A stretch of DNA of 64,000 nt from JAJDNH01 sp964552395 (lineage in GTDB: Bacteria; Acidobacteriota; Thermoanaerobaculia; Thermoanaerobaculales; Sulfomarinibacteraceae), in assembly GCA_964552395.1 (NCBI GenBank), contig CAZKGM010000010.1, forward strand, positions 33,187-97,186. Reading direction: 5' to 3'. The stretch's first letter is position 1. Each line of letters opens with the position of its first letter. The notes below the pieces were generated by a model. The model made no database searches. It worked only from the letters and a program-made list of their open reading frames with translations, and was not told the DNA's origin. This document shows, piece after piece, positions 1 to 7,667 of this stretch. The position numbers and the translations under genes are program-made.

Positions 1-1897
1 CGTGCTTGGACTGACCGACGTTGGCGTTCAGGGCGCGCAGCCCGCCGACGAGCACCGTCATCTCGGGGGCGGTCAGCGTCAGCAGCTGCGCCCGGTCCAC
101 CAGCAGGTGCTCCACGATGGGGTCCTGACCGTGCGCGAAGTAGTTCCGGAACCCATCCGTCTTCGGCTCGAGCACGGCGAAGGAGTCGACGTCGGTCTGC
201 TCCTGCGACGCGTCCGCGCGCCCCGGAGTAAAGGGGACCGTCACGGCGTAGCCTGCGTTCTTCGCAGCCTGCTCGACGGCGGCACAGCCGCCGAGGACGA
301 TCAGGTCCGCGAGCGAGACCTTCTTGCCGCCGGACTGGGCGTCGTTGAAGGCCTTCCGGATCCCCTCGAGAGCACCCAGCACCTTCGCCAGTTGGGCCGG
401 CTGGTTGACCTCCCAGTCCTTCTGCGGCGCGAGGCGAATGCGCGCCCCGTTCGCCCCGCCGCGCTTGTCGGAGCCGCGGAACGTCGACGCCGACGCCCAG
501 GCGGTCGCGACCAGCTCCGGGATCGACAGCCCTGATGCCAGGATCTGGCCCTTGAGCGCGGCAATGTCGTTGGCGTCGATCAGCTCATGGCCGACCGCGG
601 GGACGGGGTCCTGCCAGATCAGCTGCTCCTTCGGAACCTCCGGGCCGAGGTAGCGCGAAATCGGTCCCATGTCGCGGTGGGTCAGCTTGAACCACGCCCG
701 GGCGAAGGCGTCCGCGAACTCCTCCGGGTTGTCGCGGAAGTGCCTCGCGATCGGCTCGTAGATCGGGCCCATACGCATCGACATGTCCGCGGTGGTCATG
801 ATCGGCGGATGCTTTTTCGACGGGTCGTACGGGTCCGGCACCATGTCCTTCTCGGCAACGTCCTTCGCCTGCCACTGCCAGGCGCCCGCGGGGCTCTTCA
901 CCAGCTCCCACTCGTAGCCGAAGAGCATGTCGAAGTACCCATTGTCCCACTTTGTCGGATTTGGCGTCCAGGCGCCTTCGATCCCGCTAGTGTAGGCATC
1001 GCCGGCCTTGCCGCTGCCGAAGGTGCTCTTCCAGCCGAGGCCCTGCTCCTCGAGGCCCGCACCCTCGGGCTCCCGGCCGACGTATGGTTCCTGGGGTGAA
1101 GCACCGTGGCACTTGCCGAACGTGTGTCCGCCGGCGGTGAGCGCGACGGTCTCCTCGTCGTTCATCGCCATGCGCGCGAACGTCTCGCGGACGTCGCGCC
1201 CCGAGGCGACCGGGTCCGGCTCGCCGTTCGGCCCTTCCGGGTTGACGTAGATCAGGCCCATCTGAACGGCGCCGTATGGGTTCGCGAGCTCCCGGTCGCC
1301 GCTGTAGCGCTTGTCGCCGAGCCACTCGGTCTCGGTGCCCCAGTCGATGTCCTCCTCCGGCTCCCAAACGTCCTCGCGCCCGCCGCCGAAGCCGAATGTC
1401 TTGAAGCCCATCGACTCCAGGGCGCAGTTGCCGGCAAGGACCATCAGGTCGGCCCACGAGATCTTGCGGCCGTACTTCCGCTTGATTGGCCACAGCAGCC
1501 GCCGGGCCTTGTCGAGGTTGGCGTTGTCGGGCCAGCTGTTCAGCGGTGCGAAGCGCTGCGTGCCAGTGGATGCGCCACCACGGCCGTCGTGAATGCGGTA
1601 CGTGCCGGCGCTGTGCCACGCCATGCGGATGAAGAGCCCTCCGTAGTGACCCCAATCCGCCGGCCACCAGTCCTGTGAGGTCGTCATCAGCTTGAACAGG
1701 TCCTTTTTCACGGCCTGCAGGTCGAGGCTCTTGAACTCCTTGGCATAGTCGAACCCCTCGCCCATGGGATCGCCCGCGGGCGGGTTCTGGTGGAGCACCC
1801 TCAGGTTGAGCTGATTCGGCCACCAGTCGCGGTTGGTCGTCGCCTTCTTGTGGTGTCCGCCCGTCACCGGGCACTTGCTGCTGGCATCATCTGACAT
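1..1897 (-). CDS. katG: catalase-peroxidase KatG (C-terminus beyond window edge)
   Basis: Bifunctional haem enzyme that destroys hydrogen peroxide by catalase and peroxidase chemistry. About 632 residues are present; the family is usually 720-740, so roughly the last 100 lie outside the window. The distal-site segment RMAWHSAG is visible near residue 91, the segment IYVNPEGPNG holding the Tyr of the Met-Tyr-Trp adduct near 215, RMAMNDEE with the partner Met near 242, and the proximal haem His in GGHTFGK near 256. All key residues are intact. The start is ATG at 1897, chosen because AAGGAG lies seven bases upstream and the N-terminus then reads MSDDASSKCPVTGG as in the family. The Shine-Dalgarno overlaps the TAA stop of the upstream Fur gene, so the two are probably co-transcribed and translationally coupled. 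Confidence 0.97.
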   Translation of the reverse strand, partial: MSDDASSKCPVTGGHHKKATTNRDWWPNQLNLRVLHQNPPAGDPMGEGFDYAKEFKSLDLQAVKKDLFKLMTTSQDWWPADWGHYGGLFIRMAWHSAGTYRIHDGRGGASTGTQRFAPLNSWPDNANLDKARRLLWPIKRKYGRKISWADLMVLAGNCALESMGFKTFGFGGGREDVWEPEEDIDWGTETEWLGDKRYSGDRELANPYGAVQMGLIYVNPEGPNGEPDPVASGRDVRETFARMAMNDEETVALTAGGHTFGKCHGASPQEPYVGREPEGAGLEEQGLGWKSTFGSGKAGDAYTSGIEGAWTPNPTKWDNGYFDMLFGYEWELVKSPAGAWQWQAKDVAEKDMVPDPYDPSKKHPPIMTTADMSMRMGPIYEPIARHFRDNPEEFADAFARAWFKLTHRDMGPISRYLGPEVPKEQLIWQDPVPAVGHELIDANDIAALKGQILASGLSIPELVATAWASASTFRGSDKRGGANGARIRLAPQKDWEVNQPAQLAKVLGALEGIRKAFNDAQSGGKKVSLADLIVLGGCAAVEQAAKNAGYAVTVPFTPGRADASQEQTDVDSFAVLEPKTDGFRNYFAHGQDPIVEHLLVDRAQLLTLTAPEMTVLVGGLRALNANVGQSKH

Positions 1898-1908
1898 GTC
1901 ATTTCTCC

Positions 1909-2415
1909 TTATGGTTGGTTGGTCTGATCATGAGCTGCTGCTCTGTCCGTGGCGCTGTCGTCGCTCGTGCGCAGAAGGCGTGGGACGGCAGCGGTTCCAG
2001 CTTGGGCGAGGCACTCGGGGCAGCGGCCCCAATAGATCACCTCGGCCTCATCGATCTCGTAGCCCACATCGTCGACGGGGATCAGGCACGGTGCGGCGCC
2101 GACAGCGCAGTCGACGTCGACCATCCGGCCGCACGTGCGGCAGATCAGGTGATGATGGTTGTCCCCTGTCCGGTCCTCGTAGCGCGCCGGCGACCCGGCG
2201 GGCTGGATGCGCCGGATCAGACCCTTGTCGGTCAGGACGCCGAGGGCGTCATACACCGCTTGGCGGGAGATGACGCCGATCTCGGCCCGTACGACCTTGG
2301 CGACATCGTCTGCCGTACCGTGCGGTCGAGCCGACACCGCAGCCAGAACGGCCAGGCGTTGAGCCGTGACCTGGAGACCGTGTCGGCGGAGCAGATCGGC
2401 TGGGTCGTCATACAT
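1909..2415 (-). CDS. furA: Fur-family regulator FurA, upstream of katG
   Basis: A 168-residue Fur/PerR-family metalloregulator. The N-terminal winged helix covers roughly residues 1-80 (the recognition helix includes SRQAVYDAL). It is followed by the metal-binding motif NHHHLICRTCG near 95-105 and a second CPEC pair near 143, consistent with a structural zinc site. The tail after about residue 150 is hydrophilic and unusual. The gene lies 11 bases upstream of katG in the same orientation, the arrangement known from mycobacterial furA-katG, where the regulator represses its own operon and responds to peroxide. The ATG at 2415 sits at the expected transcription start of the promoter described separately and has no Shine-Dalgarno, so translation is probably leaderless. 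A role as the katG repressor is inferred from position and family. Confidence 0.92.
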   Translation of the reverse strand: MYDDPADLLRRHGLQVTAQRLAVLAAVSARPHGTADDVAKVVRAEIGVISRQAVYDALGVLTDKGLIRRIQPAGSPARYEDRTGDNHHHLICRTCGRMVDVDCAVGAAPCLIPVDDVGYEIDEAEVIYWGRCPECLAQAGTAAVPRLLRTSDDSATDRAAAHDQTNQP

Positions 2416-2421
2416 AAATAC

Positions 2422-2450
2422 AGTATGAATCTGATTGTTGACTTTGTCAA
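2422..2450 (-). promoter_or_regulatory. furA-katG promoter with palindromic operator candidates
   Basis: On the minus strand a perfect -35 TTGACA (2450-2445) is separated by 17 bases from a -10-like CATACT (2427-2422). The expected start point falls at about 2415, the A of the furA ATG, so the transcript would be leaderless. The -35 lies inside the palindrome TTGAC-ttt-GTCAA (2438-2450). A second palindrome ATAC-a-GTAT (2418-2426) covers the -10 to start-point interval. Both sit where a Fur-family autorepressor would bind. Promoter elements are seen directly; operator function is inferred. Confidence 0.7.
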
Positions 2451-2457
2451 GGATCTG

Positions 2458-2577
2458 CTACAGCCCAGTTCCTTTCGATGGCAGCTCACCCGCTTTGTAG
2501 TTGCTGACTGCGGAACCGACCTTGGTAACCCGGCCGACGATCTCGTGGCCGGCGACAACCGGGTAAACCATGGGCAT
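2458..2577 (-). pseudogene. relic of a zinc alcohol dehydrogenase
   Basis: A short minus-strand reading frame beginning ATGCCCATG at 2577 and ending in TAG at 2460-2458 reads VYPVVAGHEIVGRV followed by TKVGSAVSNYKAGE. This is the N-terminal catalytic-zinc segment of YahK/CAD-type medium-chain alcohol dehydrogenases, in which the invariant GHE begins the zinc site. Only about 40 of some 350 residues remain; nothing before or after matches the family in any frame. It directly abuts the furA promoter, so it is best read as leftover DNA from a deletion rather than a functional peptide. Confidence 0.6.
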
Positions 2578-2640
2578 CGACGACCTCGCCGCTCAGTCGC
2601 CCGAACAGATCGATGGCGCAGTCCCGGGCGCCGGCGTCAC

Positions 2641-5013
2641 TCAGTCGAGATTCAGCTTCCTCATGAGCGCCGCATGGCGCGGGTCGGCCTCGAGGCTGCG
2701 GAGCAGCGGATCGCCCTTCACCTCGTTGAAGCCGCCATCGCGCTGGGCATAGGCTCGGTCGAGCCAGGCGAACGCCGTGTCCACATCGCCGCGAAATGCG
2801 CAGACCTCGGCGATCTGGAAGGCCGCGTCGTCCTGGTCCTTCTCGATGAGCCGGCCCAGGGCCGCGTCGGACTCGCTCTCCCGGCCGAGGGCGTGGTACG
2901 CGAGAGCCTTGCCGAAGAGGCGCCAGAAGGGGTCCCTCTCCTGCTGTGCCTCCTCGAGCGCCGCCGCCGCCTGCGACCGCCCGAGCCAGACCCGCGCGAG
3001 GAACGCGTGCGCGGACGGGAACTTGGGGTTGAGCTCGAGCGCCTTGCGGAACGCAGCCTCCGCAGCGTCGAGTCGCCCGGCGTAAAGGGCGTGCAGGCCG
3101 AGGTTGCTCTGGCCCGTTACGCTCAGGGGATCGAGCCGAGCGGCGCGCTCATCGAGCTGGATGGCCTCGTCGAAGCGGCCCAGTGTACCGGCCAGGGCGG
3201 CTGCCCGGCGGATGACCATGGCGTTCCCAGGCTCGAGCGTGAGCGCCTTCTCGTAGGCGGCATCCGCCCCGGACCAGTCCCAGTCGTGGGAGACGCGTAT
3301 CCAGCCCAGGGCCGCCCACGCTACCGCGAGCTCGGGATCGAGCGCGATGGCCTTCTTGGCGTCCTCGCGCGCCTTCGCGTAGCCCTCCTCCACCGGGACC
3401 GCGCCGAGGTCGGCCTGGTTACTGTGCGCGTCGGCCAGGCCCACCCAGCCGAGGGCGTACCCAGGGTCGAGCTGCAAGGCCTGCTGGTAGTATGAGATCG
3501 CCTGCTCCAGGTCGCTCGGGGTTCGCCGGCTGGCGAGGTACCGCCCCTGCAGGTAGAGGTTGAACGCCTCGGCGTTGCCGCCGGGTGCGGCAGCCGGCGC
3601 TCCTCCACTTCCCATCAGCTTGACCTGCAGCGCACTGGAGACCGCGCGCGCGATGTCGTCCTGCACCGCGAAGATGTCGTCGAGCTCGCGGTCGTAGCTC
3701 TGCGACCACAGCGCGAAGCCGTCGGCGGCGTTCACGAGTTGCGCGGAAATCCGGAGGTGGCGCCCCTCCTTGCGCACGCTCCCTTCCAGGATGGTTGCCA
3801 CCCCGAGCGTGCGGCCGATGACCCGCAGGTCCTTGTCGTCTCCCTTGAACTGGAACGATGAGCTCCGCGCCGCCACTCGCAGCCCCGGGACCTGGGCCAG
3901 CGTATCGAGCAGCTCCTCGGCGAGGCCGTCGGTGAAGTACTCCTGGTCCTTGGCCGCGCTCATATCATCGAAGGGCAGGACCGCGATCGAAGGGGGCGCC
4001 TTCGCGGCCGCGGCCCCGACGTGGGGATGCTCCCGCCACACCTCACGACCGACCAGGACGACAGCCGTCGCCAGCGCTAGCGCGCCGGCCGCCGCGGCCA
4101 TCCTGAGCCCACTCCGCGGGCGGCGGGTGCGCGCCGGGACGGCCGTCGCCGAGTCCCGCAGCAGCCGCTTGAGGTCCGCCTTGATCTCCGCCGCGCTCTG
4201 GTAGCGGAGCGCCCGGTCCTTCTCGATTGCCTTGGTGATGATCCGCTCCAGCTCGGGAGGAACGTCGGGGTTCAGGCGGACCGGCGCCACCGGCTGCCGG
4301 TGGAGGATGCTGTCCACCGTCTGAATCGAGCTCTCGCCCCTGAACGGCGGAGTCCCCGTGACCATCTCGTAGAGGACCACCCCGAAGGAGAACAGGTCGG
4401 CGCGGAGATCCACCTCCCGGCCCCACGCCTGCTCCGGGGACATGTACTCGATGGTCCCCACCGTCGTCCCGGGCACCGTGAGCTGCCCGGGCCGGGAGAG
4501 GGTCTCGCCACGCTGGGCGTCGCCGGCTCCGTAGAAGCTCGCCGGGCCGACCTTCGCGAGGCCGAAGTCCAGGAGCTTCGCCTCGCCCCGCTCGGTGACG
4601 AAGATGTTCGCCGGTTTGATGTCCCGGTGCACCATCCCGGCGGCGTGTGCGGCTTCGAGCGCATCGACGATCTCCACCGCCAGCTGGATCGCCTGTTCGG
4701 TGGGCAGCGGCCCGCCGGCGATGCCCGCCTTCAGCGTCTGCCCCCGCATCAGCTCCATCACGATGTAGGGCCTGCCGTCCTCCTCACCGATGTCGTGAAT
4801 GGTGCAGATGTGGGGGTGGTTGAGCGCCGAGGCCGCCCTCGCCTCGCGCTCGAACCGCTGGAGCATCTCGTCGTCCGATCCCATCTCGTCCGGCAGGAGC
4901 TTCAAGGCTACATGCCGCCCGAGATTGGTGTCCTCGGCCTCGTAGACGAGACCCATGCCGCCGCCTCCGAGCTTCGCGAGAATACGGTAGTGCCCCAAGG
5001 TGCGACCGATCAC
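2641..5013 (-). CDS. transmembrane Ser/Thr protein kinase with TolB-like domain and TPRs
   Basis: A 790-residue eukaryotic-type (Hanks) kinase. The cytoplasmic kinase domain spans about residues 8-280 and looks complete: glycine loop KLGGGGMG, ATP lysine in VALK (Lys38), catalytic HRDIKPAN near 130, DFG in LLDFGLAK, and GTIEYMSPEQ in the activation segment. A single membrane helix follows near residue 305-325. The outer part begins with a TolB-N/FlgO-like domain (SIAVLPFDDMSA, then DGLAEELLDTLAQV) and continues with several tetratricopeptide repeats to the C-terminus. This architecture is frequent in Acidobacteriota, where the sensor ligand is unknown. The start is GTG at 5013, which places the glycine loop at the normal distance. 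No partner gene is adjacent in the same operon. Confidence 0.9.
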   Translation of the reverse strand: MIGRTLGHYRILAKLGGGGMGLVYEAEDTNLGRHVALKLLPDEMGSDDEMLQRFEREARAASALNHPHICTIHDIGEEDGRPYIVMELMRGQTLKAGIAGGPLPTEQAIQLAVEIVDALEAAHAAGMVHRDIKPANIFVTERGEAKLLDFGLAKVGPASFYGAGDAQRGETLSRPGQLTVPGTTVGTIEYMSPEQAWGREVDLRADLFSFGVVLYEMVTGTPPFRGESSIQTVDSILHRQPVAPVRLNPDVPPELERIITKAIEKDRALRYQSAAEIKADLKRLLRDSATAVPARTRRPRSGLRMAAAAGALALATAVVLVGREVWREHPHVGAAAAKAPPSIAVLPFDDMSAAKDQEYFTDGLAEELLDTLAQVPGLRVAARSSSFQFKGDDKDLRVIGRTLGVATILEGSVRKEGRHLRISAQLVNAADGFALWSQSYDRELDDIFAVQDDIARAVSSALQVKLMGSGGAPAAAPGGNAEAFNLYLQGRYLASRRTPSDLEQAISYYQQALQLDPGYALGWVGLADAHSNQADLGAVPVEEGYAKAREDAKKAIALDPELAVAWAALGWIRVSHDWDWSGADAAYEKALTLEPGNAMVIRRAAALAGTLGRFDEAIQLDERAARLDPLSVTGQSNLGLHALYAGRLDAAEAAFRKALELNPKFPSAHAFLARVWLGRSQAAAALEEAQQERDPFWRLFGKALAYHALGRESESDAALGRLIEKDQDDAAFQIAEVCAFRGDVDTAFAWLDRAYAQRDGGFNEVKGDPLLRSLEADPRHAALMRKLNLD

Positions 5014-5366
5014 CTACTCAATCTAACACCTCTCCTCCCGTAGGTGCCGCCTATCACCCTCTCAAAGCGGCGCTTGCGGAAGACACGACGTCCATGGGTG
5101 CCATCCTCGGCGGCGTTCGGCACAGCCACGGGCCAAGGGCCGGGGAGGGCGACTGCGCCACCACGCGGCTACCTCCTCCGCCTCACGGCGTGCGCGCCTT
5201 CGTCAGAGGGCGGGGGGCGGCCTGCATCCACCTCGCTCCTGAGGTCGGGGCGCTCGCGTGTAAAGGCGGACGGGCGGTAGCGAGTTAACTCTCGGCGAAG
5301 AGGGCGTTGAACACAGGCCAGCTCGCCGCCTCTCGTTTTCCGGCAGGCGGCACAGCTGCTCGCCGA
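5014..5366. other. intergenic gap without recognisable gene
   Basis: About 350 bases between the diguanylate cyclase stop and the kinase start, both on the minus strand. Short open frames exist on both strands but none has a ribosome site, a recognisable motif or plausible codon pattern. The kinase promoter should lie in the right-to-left upstream part, but I could not pick a convincing -35/-10 pair. Confidence 0.5.
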
Positions 5367-6863
5367 TCACAACATGCACACCCGGTCCCGGCCGGCACGC
5401 TTCGCCATGTACAGTGCTCGATCGGCCCGCTCGAGCGCCCCCCTCAGCTTCTCCTCGGGCTCGACAGCGACCACACCGAAGCTCGCCGTGACCTTCAGGG
5501 GCTCGAGGCGAGGGCCCCACTTCGCCGTCGCCAGGCTCTCCCGGAGGCGTTCGGCCACCACCGCCGTGGCGTCGCGGTCGGCGTCCCGCACCAGCACGGC
5601 GAACTCCTCGCCGCCCAGACGCCCGAACAGGTCGATGCCGCGCAGTTCCCGGCGACAGATCTCCCCAACCGCTGCGAGAACGGCGTCGCCGGCGGCGTGC
5701 CCGAGGCTGTCGTTGACCGCCTTGAAGTGATCGATGTCGAATGTCAGCAGTGAGATCGCCCTCGGGTTCCGATGTCGGTCGGCAAGCGCTTCCTCGGCGG
5801 CCGCGAGGAAGGCCTGGCGGGTGCGCGCTCCGGTCAGCTGGTCGAAGGTCACCAGGTTGAGCAGCTTTCGGTTGTCCACATACAGACGTGGCACCGTCAG
5901 GTTGAAAAGGCCTGCGCCGGCGATCGTGATCATCGCCGCCTGGTAATTGAAGGCCTGCTCCGTCAAGCCGAGCGACCGTGTCAGGGCCACCACCGCCGTC
6001 GCCAGGACAGCCACGGCAATGACGGTGCGAAGCCCTCCTTCGGTGTGGGCAATCCACATCAGCGGCACGATGACGACGTACACCAACAGGGCCGCCGGGA
6101 CGCCGAACTCGCCGACGGCGGCGAGCTCACCGACGCAAAGAACGACCGTGAGTGTGACGGCGAGCTTCACCACGAAGCCGCCAGCCGGCGTGCCTGACGG
6201 CCCCAGGCGCTTGAGGCTCGCGGACCAGCCGGAGGACGGCAGCCCCAGGGCGTTGGTAGCCCGGTCGATGAGAACCAGGAATGCGGGAGCCAGGGTGACG
6301 ACCGCGACCAGGTCGCCGATCCACCACGGAATCAGATCCGCGGTAAACCCGCCCTCCGCCGCGCCCGACAGGACCATGCTGCCGATGCCCGCAACCGCCG
6401 CCAGCAGGGCGGACCCGGAGGAGATGGTGAGAAACCCGACCACCGACAGTGGCGTCCCGAACCGCTCCCCTTTGTCCAGGCGGTCGAAGAGCCCGGCGCC
6501 CAGCCAGTACGCCAGGCAGTGTGCGACGCAGAAGGCGAGGCCTGTGACCAGAACCGCGAGCAAGCCACGCTGATCCCCGTGCAGGGAGGCCCACTCGAAG
6601 TTGGTGACCAGAACGCCGGTCGTGACGGCGGGGAGCGCAAACCGGCCCTCGGCCAGGAACAGGGCGAACGTCATCGCGGCCGGCGGAAACCACAGGCTGG
6701 AGAAGGCCGACAGCTCGAGGATGCGGCCGAGCTGCCAGGTCCCAATCCAGCACAGGGCGAGACCGGCCTGGAGAACCCAATACCGCTGAGATCGCACGCG
6801 ATCGAACATTGCATTTCCCGCAGCGGGCGCCGTGGAAGCAGACCCGATCCCTGAGGTTAGCAC
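5367..6863 (-). CDS. membrane-bound diguanylate cyclase (MASE1-like + GGDEF)
   Basis: A 498-residue enzyme predicted to make cyclic di-GMP from two GTP. The first 300 or so residues form eight or more hydrophobic helices resembling a MASE1 sensory membrane domain (for example SSLWFPPAAMTFALFL). The GGDEF domain occupies about 325-495: TFDIDHFKAVND (metal and substrate site), active-site loop RLGGEEF, and GRDRV near the end. An RGID motif lies five residues before GGEEF, which is the correct spacing for the inhibitory I-site, so product inhibition is expected. No EAL domain is present. Internal ATG at residue 19 (MFDRV) is an alternative start. It is flanked by a relic gene and transcribed alone. 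The signal sensed is unknown. Confidence 0.9.
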   Translation of the reverse strand: MLTSGIGSASTAPAAGNAMFDRVRSQRYWVLQAGLALCWIGTWQLGRILELSAFSSLWFPPAAMTFALFLAEGRFALPAVTTGVLVTNFEWASLHGDQRGLLAVLVTGLAFCVAHCLAYWLGAGLFDRLDKGERFGTPLSVVGFLTISSGSALLAAVAGIGSMVLSGAAEGGFTADLIPWWIGDLVAVVTLAPAFLVLIDRATNALGLPSSGWSASLKRLGPSGTPAGGFVVKLAVTLTVVLCVGELAAVGEFGVPAALLVYVVIVPLMWIAHTEGGLRTVIAVAVLATAVVALTRSLGLTEQAFNYQAAMITIAGAGLFNLTVPRLYVDNRKLLNLVTFDQLTGARTRQAFLAAAEEALADRHRNPRAISLLTFDIDHFKAVNDSLGHAAGDAVLAAVGEICRRELRGIDLFGRLGGEEFAVLVRDADRDATAVVAERLRESLATAKWGPRLEPLKVTASFGVVAVEPEEKLRGALERADRALYMAKRAGRDRVCML

Positions 6864-6934
6864 GCATCGGAAACCTGGATCGGCTCCCTCAAAGCGGTGG
6901 CGGGTCGTGCGAGGATGGCGAGCTCGTACCTCCC

Positions 6935-7210
6935 TCGATTGAGCCTCCCGCCCACTTGAACCCCTCGATCACGCACGGCCCCGTCAGCGGTCGCAGGTAG
7001 GGGTAGGTGTAGAACCGCCTGGCAATCGATAAGGCTCATCAGGTACCGCGTGACCCGAACCGACATCGGTGCACGGTGAATGCCGGCCTCCACGTCCTCC
7101 AAGAAATCCTCGTGCATCAGGGTGCCATTGACCTGCCGCAGGTTCCGTACCGACAAGATGGTCGAAGGTGGACCGCAGCTCTGCAGGCTCTCCGACCAGG
7201 CCGGAAACAA
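6935..7210 (-). pseudogene. probable N-terminal relic of a lysine 2,3-aminomutase-family protein
   Basis: The minus-strand frame contains RNLRQVNGTLMHEDFLED followed by VEAGIHRAPMSVRV and YLMSLID. This matches the pre-barrel segment of KamA-family radical SAM aminomutases, whose text normally continues into a DP-rich stretch and then the CxxxCxxC cluster. Here similarity stops right after SLID, and the reading frame then runs into the diguanylate cyclase start. No radical SAM cluster follows in any frame. I therefore read this as a deletion remnant. Recognition is from memory of the family, so confidence is moderate. Confidence 0.45.
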
Positions 7211-7236
7211 AAACCCCCTCCCGAAGGAGGGGGTTG
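7203..7236 (-). terminator. intrinsic terminator after the RRM gene
   Basis: On the minus strand a 10-bp perfect stem (AACCCCCTCC pairing with GGAGGGGGTT, 7212-7235) closes a TTCG tetraloop and is followed by TTTGTTT. It begins about 20 bases after the stop of the RNA-binding protein gene. The UUCG loop, strong GC stem and U-rich tail are classical for Rho-independent termination. Confidence 0.92.
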
Positions 7237-7255
7237 TACCGGCGTGCTGAGAGTC

Positions 7256-7537
7256 CTACCAGCCGCTACCTGCGTTATCCCGGTCACGGTTCTTGGACTG
7301 GGCAACGTCGACCTTGATGGTACGTCCATCCAGCTCGGTCTGGTTGAGGGCTGCAATGGCCTTATCGGCCGACTCGTCGTCGGCAAAGGTCACGAAACCG
7401 AAACCGCGCGAGCGGCCGGAATCGCGATCGGCGATGACTGTTGCTTCGGTGACCTCACCGTGGGGCGCGAACGCCTCACGCAGGCCTTGGTCATCAGTGT
7501 TCCAACTCAGGCTTCCAACAAACAGCTTCTTCGACAT
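7256..7537 (-). CDS. RRM-domain RNA-binding protein
   Basis: A 93-residue single-RRM protein of the bacterial glycine-rich/cold-shock RNA-binding type. RNP2 (LFVGSLSW) and RNP1 (RGFGFVTF) are both intact, with the aromatic residues that stack on RNA bases. A short charged tail (SKNRDRDNAG) follows. Such proteins are usually induced in the cold and bind single-stranded RNA. The gene ends at a strong terminator and lies just downstream of a DEAD-box helicase gene on the same strand (130-base gap); RNA chaperone and helicase may act together in cold or ribosome stress, which is inference from context. Confidence 0.95.
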   Translation of the reverse strand: MSKKLFVGSLSWNTDDQGLREAFAPHGEVTEATVIADRDSGRSRGFGFVTFADDESADKAIAALNQTELDGRTIKVDVAQSKNRDRDNAGSGW

Positions 7538-7667
7538 CTCGTCTCTCTCGTTTCCTGGGGGCTCCGGCTTTGCCGGCGGTCCCCTGTTTCCTCATTGTGG
7601 CGGGCCTGCTGCCCGCCGAATCGCCGGCCGACCACGGTGGTCGGCCTGATACGTCTCTGATCTCAAC

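Noticed and set aside
1915..3495. A 526-residue plus-strand open frame
   Set aside because: It runs antisense through the 3-prime half of the kinase gene and through furA; its sequence has no family motif, and both minus-strand genes are certain.
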